Of a stretch of 8,377 nt of DNA, positions 1-6,567 are shown piece by piece. The stretch is taken from contig JBIILZ010000142.1 in NCBI GenBank assembly GCA_044338255.1, positions 1 through 8,377 on the forward strand, in the 5' to 3' direction. Origin of the DNA: CAIUVD01 sp044338255 (lineage in GTDB: Bacteria > Planctomycetota > UBA11346). How positions within the stretch are numbered: position 1 is the first letter of the stretch; each line of letters starts with the position of its first letter. The translations under genes and the position numbers were made by a program. Below the pieces are notes generated by a model. The model was not told the DNA's origin, did not search any database, and saw only the letters and a list, made by a program, of their open reading frames with translations.

Positions 1-1
1 A

Positions 2-103
2 CACCTGGTCAACAAAAACGGATGGATCTGCATCGCCCTACAGGCGCTTGGTATTTCAGAGGATTGCATCAAGCCCGTGCTTTCACGATTGGAATTATAT
101 TAA
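2..103 (+). CDS. possible 3' end of an unidentified gene (partial)
   Basis: An open frame enters at the left edge and runs 33 codons to a TAA at 101-103. The visible peptide begins HLVNKNGWICIALQ and ends VLSRLELY. It looks like an ordinary globular C-terminus, but I recognise no family in so short a piece. The DNA here is richer in A and T than the sulfur operon beside it. The frame runs convergent to cysK. It could equally be a chance open frame, because the upstream part is outside the window. Confidence 0.3.
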   Translation, partial: HLVNKNGWICIALQALGISEDCIKPVLSRLELY

Positions 104-170
104 AATTCGAACTCTTGAGTGTGCGGGGTATAGCCGAATCTTCTGATGCACTAAATAGTATTAGGCGATT

Positions 171-1124
171 TTAGCCGATGCCTTCGAAGAGCGCCGTCGA
201 CAGGTAGCGTTCACCGGCATCGGGGAGGACGGTGACGATGGTCTTGCCGGCGAAGGCCGGATCGTGGGCGATGCGCAGGGCGCCGACCACTGCCGCACCG
301 CAGCTGATGCCGCAGAGGATGCCTTCCTCCTTGGCCAGGCGGCGGGCCATTTCGATGGCCTCTTCATTGGAGACCGGCTCGACGCGATCGACCAGCGACA
401 GATCGAGATTGCCGGGGATGAAGTTGGCCCCGATGCCCTGGATCTTGTGTCCTGAGGGCTTCAGCGGCTGGCCGGCGCGGGTCTGGGTGATCAGTGGGCT
501 GACGCTAGGCTCGACCGCCACCGTGAGGATCTTCTTGCCCTTGGTGTGCTTGATGAAGCGCGACACGCCGGTGATCGTGCCGCCAGTGCCGACGCCGGCG
601 ACGAAGACGTCGATGTCGCCGTTGGTGTCGTCCCAGATTTCTGGGCCGGTGGTGGCTTCGTGGATCGCGGGATTGGCCGGATTGTTGAACTGCTGGGGCA
701 TGAAGTAGCGCACCGGATCCGACTTCTGGATCTCTTCGGCCTTGCGCACGGCCCCCGCCATGCCTTCGGGGCCGGGAGTCAGGACGAGCGTCGCACCGAG
801 CATCGCCAGCACCCGGCGGCGTTCGATCGACATCGTCTCGGGCATGGTCAGGGTCAGCTTGTAACCGCGGGCGGCGGCGACGAAGGCCAGGGCGATGCCG
901 GTATTGCCCGAGGTCGGCTCGATGATCTCAACGCCGGCCTTCAACACGCCGCGCTTCTCCGCGTCCCAGATCATCGCCGCACCGATGCGGCATTTCACCG
1001 AGTAGGCAGGATTGCGACCTTCGATCTTAACCAGCAGGCGGGCACCCGCACCGGCGGTGACGCGATTGAGCTGCACCAGCGGAGTGCGGCCGATGGATTG
1101 ACTGTTGTCAGCGTAGATGGGCAT
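171..1124 (-). CDS. cysK: cysteine synthase A (O-acetylserine sulfhydrylase)
   Basis: This 317-residue cytoplasmic PLP enzyme makes L-cysteine from O-acetyl-L-serine and sulfide, the last step of sulfate assimilation. The PLP lysine is K44 in YSVKCRIG. The substrate loop TSGNTG is at 71-76 and the phosphate-binding GTGGT at 179-183. The C-terminal GERYLSTALF block is intact. Length and sequence follow E. coli CysK (323 residues) closely through NPAYSVKCRIG, MIWDAEKRGVLK and LTLTMPETMSIERR, so I call CysK rather than CysM, although it occupies the position of cysM in the E. coli cysPTWAM operon. One small difference is GISCGAA at 272-278, where E. coli has GISSGAA. The ATG at 1122-1124 matches the family N-terminus. 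A weak GAG about 8 bases upstream is the only ribosome-binding candidate. It is last in the operon, 72 bp behind cysA, across a tandem repeat. Confidence 0.96.
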   Translation of the reverse strand: MPIYADNSQSIGRTPLVQLNRVTAGAGARLLVKIEGRNPAYSVKCRIGAAMIWDAEKRGVLKAGVEIIEPTSGNTGIALAFVAAARGYKLTLTMPETMSIERRRVLAMLGATLVLTPGPEGMAGAVRKAEEIQKSDPVRYFMPQQFNNPANPAIHEATTGPEIWDDTNGDIDVFVAGVGTGGTITGVSRFIKHTKGKKILTVAVEPSVSPLITQTRAGQPLKPSGHKIQGIGANFIPGNLDLSLVDRVEPVSNEEAIEMARRLAKEEGILCGISCGAAVVGALRIAHDPAFAGKTIVTVLPDAGERYLSTALFEGIG

Positions 1125-1132
1125 GATGGATC

Positions 1133-1195
1133 TCGGATGCGAGGGATGAGAGAGATGAGAGAGATGAGAGAGATGAGAGAGATGAGAGAGATGAG
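1133..1195 (-). repeat. 9-bp tandem repeat filling the cysA-cysK spacer
   Basis: Five perfect copies of the plus-strand unit agagatgag lie head to tail at 1151-1195. A sixth copy with one mismatch is at 1142-1150 and a badly decayed one at about 1133-1141. On the transcribed (minus) strand the unit reads CTCATCTCT, a pure pyrimidine-rich tract except for one A per unit. The array starts two bases past the cysA stop codon and degrades toward the cysK start, so nearly the whole 72-bp spacer is made of it. It lies outside both reading frames. Such arrays can gain or lose units by replication slippage, which here would only change the distance between cysA and cysK. Confidence 0.95.
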
Positions 1196-1196
1196 G

Positions 1197-2207
1197 TTAG
1201 ATCGCGTACTCAGGCTGCTTGCCGGCCCCATAGCGGGCGAAACGAGCGTAGCCGAGATAGAGGGTAGTGCCAAGCGTGATCGCTAGGCGTTCGCGTTCGG
1301 CATGGAGAATGACGACTTCAACTACCTGGCGATCGTCGGCGCGTTGGATCTCCAGACGCACGTGTGGGCCGGCGGCATTGATCATAATCACCGTCCCGGC
1401 GATCGCGTGGGTGGCGCTGGGCTGGGCTTCGAGGCTGATGTCATGGGGCCGCACATAGGTCGCCAAGTCGCTCTCCTTGAGGACATTCACGCTGCCCAGG
1501 AAGCTATGCACGAAGGGCGTGGCCGGGGCGTGGTAGACTTCTTCGGGAGTGCCGACCTGTTCGATGCGGCCTTGGTTGAAGACCACCACGCGATCGGCGA
1601 CTTCGAGGGCTTCCTCCTGATCGTGGGTGACGAAGACGCTGGTGAGATGGACCTCATCGTGCAGGCGACGCAGCCAGCGGCGCAGCTCCTTGCGGACCTG
1701 GGCATCGAGGGCGCCGAAGGGCTCATCGAGAAGCAGGACCTTGGGCTCGACCGCCAGGGCCCGCGCCAAGGCCACGCGCTGGCGTTGACCGCCGGAGAGC
1801 TCATGCGGAAAGCGGTCGGCGCACCAATCGAGCTGGATAAGCTGCAGCAGCTTGGTTACGCGTTTGGTGATCTCGGCGTTGTGCGGACGAGTTTCGCGTG
1901 GGCGTACGCGCAGGCCGAAGGCGATGTTCTCGAATACGCTCATGTGTCGGAACAGCGCGTAGTGCTGGAAGACGAAGCCGACCCCGCGCTCGGTCGGGCT
2001 GGTCTCGCCAGCATCTTTACCATCGAAGCGGATGCTGCCTGAATCGGCCCGTTCAAGCCCGGCGATGCAGCGCAGCAGGGTGGTCTTTCCGGATCCTGAT
2101 GGACCGAGCAGGGCGGTGAGCTGGCCTGCCGGAATATCAAGGGTGATGCTGTCGAGTGCAGTGAAGAGCTCAAAGCGTTTGGTCAGATTGTCGATGCTGA
2201 TGGTCAT
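1197..2207 (-). CDS. cysA: sulfate/thiosulfate ABC transporter ATP-binding protein CysA
   Basis: This is the cytoplasmic ATPase that drives sulfate or thiosulfate import through CysT and CysW. All nucleotide-binding motifs are present: Walker A GPSGSGKTT at 35-43, Q-loop Q81 in FVFQHYALF, signature LSGGQRQR at 137-144, Walker B VLLLDEP with catalytic E162, D-loop GALDA, and switch histidine H195 in THDQEEA. A shorter C-terminal regulatory part (about 230-336) carries a YVRPHDISL block typical of CysA. At 336 residues it is a little shorter than E. coli CysA (365), within the family range. The start ATG overlaps the cysW stop in a four-base ATGA (2204-2207), which suggests translational coupling. 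The specificity call rests on the neighbouring genes as much as on the ATPase itself. Confidence 0.95.
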   Translation of the reverse strand: MTISIDNLTKRFELFTALDSITLDIPAGQLTALLGPSGSGKTTLLRCIAGLERADSGSIRFDGKDAGETSPTERGVGFVFQHYALFRHMSVFENIAFGLRVRPRETRPHNAEITKRVTKLLQLIQLDWCADRFPHELSGGQRQRVALARALAVEPKVLLLDEPFGALDAQVRKELRRWLRRLHDEVHLTSVFVTHDQEEALEVADRVVVFNQGRIEQVGTPEEVYHAPATPFVHSFLGSVNVLKESDLATYVRPHDISLEAQPSATHAIAGTVIMINAAGPHVRLEIQRADDRQVVEVVILHAERERLAITLGTTLYLGYARFARYGAGKQPEYAI

Positions 2208-3094
2208 GATTCAGGGTCCGGAGTGCGGTCGCGGGACATGCGCCATTCGACGAAGCGTTTGATGCCGAGGGTAACGACGGCGAGCAGCGCCAGAATCGAG
2301 GCGCAGGCAAAGGCCGCGACGCTCTGGTTGTCGTTGTAGAGGATCTCGATGTGCAGCGGCAGGGTGTTGGTCTGGCCCTGGATGTGACCCGACAGCACCG
2401 ATACCGCTCCGAATTCGCCGAGCGCCCGGGCGCTGCACAGGATCACGCCATAGAGCAGGCCCCAGGTGATGTTCGGCAGGGTGATCCGCCAGAACATCGT
2501 CCAGCCGCTGGCGCCCATCATCCGCGCGGCTTCTTCTTCATCGCTGCCTTGGGCCTGCATCAGCGGGATCAGCTCGCGGGCGACAAAAGGAAAAGTGATG
2601 AACAGTGTGGCCAGCAGGATGCCCGGAACGGCGAACACCACCTGCAGGTCATGGCGCAGCAACCACGCGCCGATCGCGGTATCGTGGCCGAGCAGGCCAT
2701 GCGCACCGAACAGCAGGATGAAAATTAAGCCGCTGATCACCGGCGACACCGCGAAGGGGAGATCGATGAGCGAGATCAGCAGGCTCTTGCCCCAGAAGCG
2801 GAAGCGCGTGATCGCCCAAGCGGCACAGATGCCGAAGGCGCCATTGATCACCATGCAGACGGCGGTGACCATCAGCGTCAAGCCGATCGCATGGCGGGTC
2901 ATCGGGCCGGCGACCGGATCGGTGAAGGTCTTGGCGAATGTCGTGACACCCTGGCGGAAGGCTTCACCGAACACCACCACCAACGGCAGCACCAGGCAGA
3001 TGCCAGCAAAGCCGAGCGCGATGCCGATGAGCAGGCGGCGGACCCAGGCGGGTTCGGTCAGCAGGGGCGAATGGTCTGATCGGCGCGGCTGCAT
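2204..3094 (-). CDS. cysW: sulfate ABC transporter permease CysW
   Basis: This 296-residue inner-membrane permease forms the sulfate channel together with CysT. Several hydrophobic segments are visible, the first at about residues 20-45 (LLIGIALGFAGICLVLPLVV). The cytoplasmic EAA loop that docks on CysA is present as EEEAARMMGASGWTMFWRITLP, followed by the usual run to the last transmembrane helices. Length matches E. coli CysW (291). The segment ALGEFGAVSVLSGHIQGQTNTLPL is characteristic of CysW. The start ATG is one base after the cysT stop (TGA-C-ATG) and its stop overlaps the cysA start, so the genes are almost certainly co-translated. The C-terminus is cytoplasmic and basic. Confidence 0.95.
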   Translation of the reverse strand: MQPRRSDHSPLLTEPAWVRRLLIGIALGFAGICLVLPLVVVFGEAFRQGVTTFAKTFTDPVAGPMTRHAIGLTLMVTAVCMVINGAFGICAAWAITRFRFWGKSLLISLIDLPFAVSPVISGLIFILLFGAHGLLGHDTAIGAWLLRHDLQVVFAVPGILLATLFITFPFVARELIPLMQAQGSDEEEAARMMGASGWTMFWRITLPNITWGLLYGVILCSARALGEFGAVSVLSGHIQGQTNTLPLHIEILYNDNQSVAAFACASILALLAVVTLGIKRFVEWRMSRDRTPDPES

Positions 3095-3095
3095 G

Positions 3096-3923
3096 TCAGA
3101 TGGCCGTCCGCCGGCTGATCCAGCGCTGCAACAGGTTGATGGCGAAAATCATGAGGAAGGACGCCGAAAGCAGGACGACGGCGATGGCACTGGCCTTGGC
3201 GATCTCGTTCTCTTCGAGGCGGGTGATGATCATCAGCGGTGCGATCTCGGTGCGGAAGGGCAGGTTGCCCGAGATGAACACCACCGAGCCGTACTCGCCC
3301 ACGCCACGCGCAAACGCCAAGGCGAATCCGGTCAGCACCGCCGGCCACAACTCGGGCAGGATCACCTGGCGGATGACCTGCCAGCGGCTGGCTCCCAGAC
3401 AGGCGGCGGCTTCCTCGACATCACGTTCGAGTTCTTCGAGAACCGGCTGCACGGTGCGGACGACAAAGGGGATGCCGATGAAGACCAGGGCGACGGTGAC
3501 GCCCAGCGGCGTGTACGCGATGCGGATCCCGTGCGCGACCAGCCAGCTTCCGAGCCAGCCATTGGGTGCGTAGAGCGTGGTCAGGGCGATGCCCGCAACC
3601 GCGGTAGGCAGGGCGAAGGGCAGATCGACCAGCGCATCGACCAGCGAGCGTCCGAAGAAGCGATAGCGTACCAAGACCCAGGCGAGCAACGTGCCGAAGA
3701 TTACGTTGACCAGGGCTGCGGCCAGCGCTGCACCAAAGCTCAGGCGATACGACGCCAGCACGCGGGGATCGGTGACGGTGCCCCAGAATTGGGCCCAGGT
3801 CAGGCCCGCCGCCGTGAGCGCCAACGCTGACAAGGGTACTAACACCAGCAGCCCGAGGTACAGCAGGGTGATGCCAAGCGTCAGGCCGAACCCCGGCAGG
3901 ATCGTGCGTTGCGCGCTGCTCAT
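3096..3923 (-). CDS. cysT: sulfate ABC transporter permease CysT (CysU)
   Basis: This is the partner permease of CysW, 275 residues from the chosen ATG at 3921-3923 (MSSAQRTILPGFG), close to the 277 of E. coli CysT. Hydrophobic helices begin with LTLGITLLYLGLLVLVPLSAL. The EAA docking loop reads EEAAACLGASRWQVIRQVILPE, and GVGEYGSVVFISGNLPF is a CysT hallmark. The open frame could start 25 codons further up at 3998, but that would add a charged, non-hydrophobic tail lying entirely inside the binding-protein gene. The downstream ATG instead overlaps that gene's stop as ATGA (3920-3923), the same arrangement as at the cysW/cysA junction. No clear Shine-Dalgarno is seen, consistent with translation by coupling. 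Confidence 0.95.
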   Translation of the reverse strand: MSSAQRTILPGFGLTLGITLLYLGLLVLVPLSALALTAAGLTWAQFWGTVTDPRVLASYRLSFGAALAAALVNVIFGTLLAWVLVRYRFFGRSLVDALVDLPFALPTAVAGIALTTLYAPNGWLGSWLVAHGIRIAYTPLGVTVALVFIGIPFVVRTVQPVLEELERDVEEAAACLGASRWQVIRQVILPELWPAVLTGFALAFARGVGEYGSVVFISGNLPFRTEIAPLMIITRLEENEIAKASAIAVVLLSASFLMIFAINLLQRWISRRTAI

Positions 3924-4939
3924 GGGCGCACGTTCGCGGCGATCAGTTGATCGAAGATCGCGCCTTGAGCGAAATGGGTCGTCTGGGCCTTGGCCCATCC
4001 GCCAAAGTCTTCATCGATCGTGGTCAGGGCGATGGTCGGAAATTCGCTGGCGTGGCGGGCAAAAACTTTGGCCGAACGTGGACGGTAGTGATGGCGGGCG
4101 GCGATCTCTTGACCGGCATCGGTGTAGAGGAATCGGAGGTAGGCTTCAGCGACGGCGCGCGTACCCCGGCGATCGACGATCGTATCGATCAGCGCGACGG
4201 GAGGTTCGGCCATGATCGAGCGCGAGGGGGTCACGATGGTGAAGTCGTCATTGCCGCGTTCTTGCACGGTGAGCATGGCCTCGCTTTCCCAGGTCAGCAG
4301 GACGTCGCCGATACCGCGCTGCATGAACGTCGCCGTCGCGGCCCGCGCCCCGCCGTCGAACACCGGGACCTGCGCCAGCAACTGACCAACGAAGTTGCGG
4401 ATCTGCGTCTCATCGCCGTGGAAGTTCGCGTTAGCCCATGCCCAGGCGGCGAGGTAATTCCAGCGCGCCCCGCCCGACGTTTTGGGATTGGGCGTGATCA
4501 CCTGCACGCCCGGCTTGATCAGGTCATTCCAGTCATGGATCTGATGCGGATTGCCGGCCCGAACCACGAACACGATGGTGCTGGTGAAGGGTGTGCTGCG
4601 ATTGGGCAGGCGGCTTTGCCAGTCGGCAGGCAGCAGGTTGGCTTTTTTGGCCAAGGCGTCGATGTCCCCAGCCAGTGCCAGTGAGACGACATCGGCACGC
4701 AGGCCCTCCATCACTGATCGCGATTGCTTGCCTGAGCCACCATGCGATTGATTGATGGTGATCGCAGAGCCATGGGTCTTTTCCCAATCGGCTGCGAACG
4801 CGATGTTCACCTCGGCGAACAGTTCACGCGTCGGGTCAAAACTGACGTTGAGGATGGTCGTGGACGAAGGTGCAGATCCGCACGATGTGGCCATAACTGT
4901 CAGGCCGAACAATATCCACCAAGGACAACGAAGATGCAC
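3920..4939 (-). CDS. sbp: sulfate-binding protein, probable lipoprotein
   Basis: This is the periplasmic solute-binding component of the sulfate importer and the first gene of the operon. I start it at the GTG at 4937-4939, giving 339 residues, near the 329 of E. coli Sbp. That start gives a compact signal peptide (MHLRCPWWILFGLTVMATSC) with a lipobox-like ATSC, so the mature protein probably begins with a lipidated cysteine instead of being soluble. The mature part opens with ILNVSFDPTRELF and contains ADVVSLALAGDIDALA, NPKTSGGARWNYLAAWAWA and LLTWESEA, all typical of the Sbp/CysP family. A second in-frame GTG at 5009-5011 would add 24 residues, but it lies inside the predicted riboswitch aptamer. 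A Shine-Dalgarno-like AAGGG sits 9 bases before the chosen start. Whether it prefers sulfate (Sbp) or thiosulfate (CysP) cannot be told. Confidence 0.92.
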   Translation of the reverse strand: MHLRCPWWILFGLTVMATSCGSAPSSTTILNVSFDPTRELFAEVNIAFAADWEKTHGSAITINQSHGGSGKQSRSVMEGLRADVVSLALAGDIDALAKKANLLPADWQSRLPNRSTPFTSTIVFVVRAGNPHQIHDWNDLIKPGVQVITPNPKTSGGARWNYLAAWAWANANFHGDETQIRNFVGQLLAQVPVFDGGARAATATFMQRGIGDVLLTWESEAMLTVQERGNDDFTIVTPSRSIMAEPPVALIDTIVDRRGTRAVAEAYLRFLYTDAGQEIAARHHYRPRSAKVFARHASEFPTIALTTIDEDFGGWAKAQTTHFAQGAIFDQLIAANVRP

Positions 4940-4947
4940 GCGCGCAG

Positions 4948-4990
4948 GCCCTTCCCACCGACGTGGGAGTTCGGGTGACGGCCCGAGGGC
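4948..4990 (-). promoter_or_regulatory. predicted SD-sequestering leader fold (expression platform)
   Basis: Read on the minus strand, the leader can fold as a three-way junction. The closing stem GCCCT/AGGGC pairs 4990-4986 with 4952-4948. Inside it are a CGGG/CCCG hairpin (4985-4982 with 4975-4972) and a CCCAC/GUGGG hairpin with loop GUCG (4967-4963 with 4958-4954). The Shine-Dalgarno-like AAGGG (4953-4949), 9 bases before the GTG start, is mostly buried in the closing stem. A competing six-base helix can form between CGUGGG in the aptamer (5012-5007) and CCCACG (4967-4962), which would open this fold. The pairs are seen in the sequence; the regulatory role is inferred. Confidence 0.5.
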
Positions 4991-5004
4991 ACGGCTGTTC
5001 GCCT

Positions 5005-5068
5005 GGCCCACGCTTTAGCCTGGAATTTATTGCGCGCCCCCGGCAAGTAGTGGCCTAAATCCGGCGCG
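5005..5068 (-). promoter_or_regulatory. SAM-II (SAM_alpha) riboswitch aptamer upstream of the sulfate operon
   Basis: Read on the minus strand, this leader matches the H-type pseudoknot of SAM-II riboswitches in sequence and pairing. P1 is CGCGCC (5068-5063) with GGCGCG (5038-5033). It is followed by the conserved GAUUUA (5061-5056). UUGCC (5046-5042) pairs with GG-C-U-AA of GGCUAAA (5020-5014) as P2a, leaving the conserved U5017 free, as in the known structure where that U contacts SAM. AAUAAA follows P1, as in the family. A second pseudoknot helix, GGCCAC (5055-5050) with GUGGGCC (5011-5005), has one bulged G. SAM-II binds S-adenosylmethionine and usually blocks translation start. Its place between the promoter and a sulfate-uptake operon fits end-product control of sulfur assimilation. 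Identification is by eye against the known consensus; no covariance search was run. Confidence 0.85.
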
Positions 5069-5090
5069 GTAGCTCAACGCTATGGGCGGG

Positions 5091-5117
5091 ACTATAGAGG
5101 CCTCAGCAAGGCGTCAA
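5091..5117 (-). promoter_or_regulatory. sigma-70-like promoter of the sulfate operon
   Basis: On the minus strand, TTGACG (5117-5112) and TATAGT (5096-5091) match the -35 and -10 consensus with one mismatch each. The spacer is 15 bases, shorter than the ideal 17. Transcription would start near 5084, about 16 bases before the riboswitch P1 helix, which is the expected arrangement. It lies between the rhomboid stop and the operon, so the sulfur genes have their own promoter. Confidence 0.65.
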
Positions 5118-5146
5118 GAATCATATCCCCATCAATTGCATCGGAA

Positions 5147-5794
5147 TTAGGCCTTGTCGTTGCGTAGGTGCCAACTGGCACATAAACCGCCCACGAATCC
5201 GCCCAGGTGCATCTGCCATGAAATATTGGGTCCGGCGGCCTGCGGCAACATGCCCACCAAGGCTCCGCCATAGAGGAAGAAAACCCCCAGCGCGATCAGC
5301 AGCGGCAGGCAGCCGCGGCGCACGATGCCATTGGCGATGAGGAAGCCCACCAGGCCAAAGATGATTCCACTAACGCCGACATGAACGATGGGGTTGCCGG
5401 CAGCATCTATGGCCGGAGCGATCAACCACGTCAGGCCTGCGGAAATCAGCGCCGCATAGGTAATGGCGACATAGGTCAGGCGCGCACTGTAACGCAGGCT
5501 GAGCAGGCCGAGCATCGCTAAAGCCAAGCTATTGGCGATGAGGTGTCCCCAGCCGGCATGCAGCAAGGGAGCACCGACGGTACCGATTGCCGCCCACAGC
5601 ACTTGCGAGCCCAGCGGGGCGGCGTGATTCCACGGATGCAGTCCGAAGAGGTAATCGAGCGCTCCATCCTGACCGAGGTGCGCTCCGGGGACCAGCATCG
5701 GGGTCAGCAGGTGATCAACGAGCTCGATGCCCCAAAGCACCGCGAGCCAGCTGATGACCTGTGAAAGGGCACCTGCTGGCTCGTTGCGCGGCAT
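5147..5794 (-). CDS. rhomboid-family intramembrane serine protease
   Basis: This 215-residue polytopic membrane protein has the full rhomboid active site: catalytic S142 in GVSG (140-143), catalytic H195 in MHLGGFVGG, and the oxyanion-supporting H84/N88 pair in HLIAN, spaced as in E. coli GlpG. About six hydrophobic helices are visible, starting at about residue 12. There is no extra cytoplasmic domain, so this is the minimal rhomboid core. Rhomboids cleave transmembrane substrates within the bilayer; the substrate here is unknown. The ATG at 5792-5794 is 24 bp behind the stop of the OmpA-like gene, so the two are probably co-transcribed, although no good Shine-Dalgarno precedes it. Its stop lies about 30 bases before the sulfate operon promoter, and no terminator is evident between them. 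Confidence 0.92.
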   Translation of the reverse strand: MPRNEPAGALSQVISWLAVLWGIELVDHLLTPMLVPGAHLGQDGALDYLFGLHPWNHAAPLGSQVLWAAIGTVGAPLLHAGWGHLIANSLALAMLGLLSLRYSARLTYVAITYAALISAGLTWLIAPAIDAAGNPIVHVGVSGIIFGLVGFLIANGIVRRGCLPLLIALGVFFLYGGALVGMLPQAAGPNISWQMHLGGFVGGLCASWHLRNDKA

Positions 5795-5818
5795 GGGCTG
5801 GAGAGCCGTTATGCGTGC

Positions 5819-6529
5819 TTAATCAGCGGACCTTTTCTTGTTGCCGCCGGTTTTCTCGGCAGGCGCATCGGCGCCGGCATGGCCACGGCTGGGCATGACC
5901 ACGATTTCGACGCGGCGATTCTTGGCGCGACCGGCCTCGGTGGCATTGGAGGCGACCGTGTGGTTGTCGGCGTAGCCGGCGAAGGCCAGGCGCTTGGCCG
6001 AGACGCCACGTTCGATCAGGTAGTGCAGTACGGCGCGTGAACGACCGCCGGCGAGATCCCAGTTGTCATCCCAGTCGTTCTTCGAACGGGTGATGGCCTG
6101 GTTGTCGGTGAAGCCATCGACGCGCACATCGTCGCCGGTGTACTTCTCGTTGAGCAGGGTGGCGACGCGCGCCAGGGTGGCCTTGGCCTGCGACGAGAGC
6201 TCGGTCTTGCCGGGCTTGAAGAGGATGGCGTTGTCGACGGTGATCACCGTCTCGTCGAGATGCTCACGCTGGCTGGCCTTGGCATTCGGGCCGAGCGCCG
6301 CGTTGTCGATCTTCTCGCTGGAATCGCCGGCGGCGGTGCCCTTGTTGATTTCGGTGTGGGCCTTGCCCGATTCGCAATCGGCGAGCAGCTTTTCGAGCTC
6401 GGAGATGCGCATCGATGCCTCTTTGGCCTCGACCTCAGCGTATTGCTGATTGCGGTTGGGACCGCAGCCGACGATGGAGAGAGTGGCGGCAGCAGCAACG
6501 CAGGCCGCAAGGAGGCGAGACGTAGTCAT
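5819..6529 (-). CDS. OmpA/Pal-like peptidoglycan-binding lipoprotein
   Basis: This 236-residue envelope protein starts with a lipoprotein signal (lipobox SIVGC, lipidated C22). A helical, probably coiled-coil stretch rich in E, K and A (about 28-54) comes next, then a polar linker. The OmpA C-terminal domain spans about 95-212. That domain shows FTDNQAI (140-146), the peptidoglycan-contact motif NWDLAGGRSRAV (156-167) and the terminal NRRVEIVV (204-211), all expected of a fold that grips diaminopimelate in the wall. The last 24 residues form a hydrophilic tail ending GGNKKRSAD. It most likely tethers the outer membrane to peptidoglycan. The Tol-Pal partners are not in this window, so I do not call it pal. 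The ATG at 6527-6529 has no strong ribosome-binding site. Confidence 0.9.
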   Translation of the reverse strand: MTTSRLLAACVAAAATLSIVGCGPNRNQQYAEVEAKEASMRISELEKLLADCESGKAHTEINKGTAAGDSSEKIDNAALGPNAKASQREHLDETVITVDNAILFKPGKTELSSQAKATLARVATLLNEKYTGDDVRVDGFTDNQAITRSKNDWDDNWDLAGGRSRAVLHYLIERGVSAKRLAFAGYADNHTVASNATEAGRAKNRRVEIVVMPSRGHAGADAPAEKTGGNKKRSAD

Positions 6530-6567
6530 AAGTTTCGTGGTCTAACAGGGTAGAAGGGTGTAAGCAA

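Noticed and set aside
104..170. Terminator downstream of cysK
   Set aside because: Only short weak complementary pieces are present, such as ggc/gcc around 163-175. There is no stable stem followed by a U-run on the minus strand.
546..1286. Long plus-strand open frame across cysK and the repeat
   Set aside because: It lies antisense to cysK and contains the repeat-derived REMREMREM run. It is a shadow of the GC-rich codon pattern and matches no family I know.
2466..3830. 454-codon plus-strand open frame across cysW and cysT
   Set aside because: It is antisense to two unmistakable permease genes, has a low-complexity D/G/Q/R-rich translation, and shows no family motif.
3924..3998. Longer N-terminus for CysT starting at 3998
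   Set aside because: It adds 25 charged residues entirely within the binding-protein gene. The ATG at 3923 matches family length and forms an ATGA overlap.
5063..5078. tRNA-like 5' end (ggcgcggtagctcaac) on the plus strand
   Set aside because: It resembles an acceptor and D-arm start, but no anticodon arm, T-arm or matching acceptor 3' strand follows. The bases are better explained as the minus-strand riboswitch P1 region.
6530..6567. Promoter for the OmpA-like gene (TTGCTT then TAGACC on the minus strand, 17-base spacer)
   Set aside because: The spacing is ideal but each box matches only about half of the consensus, which is expected by chance.
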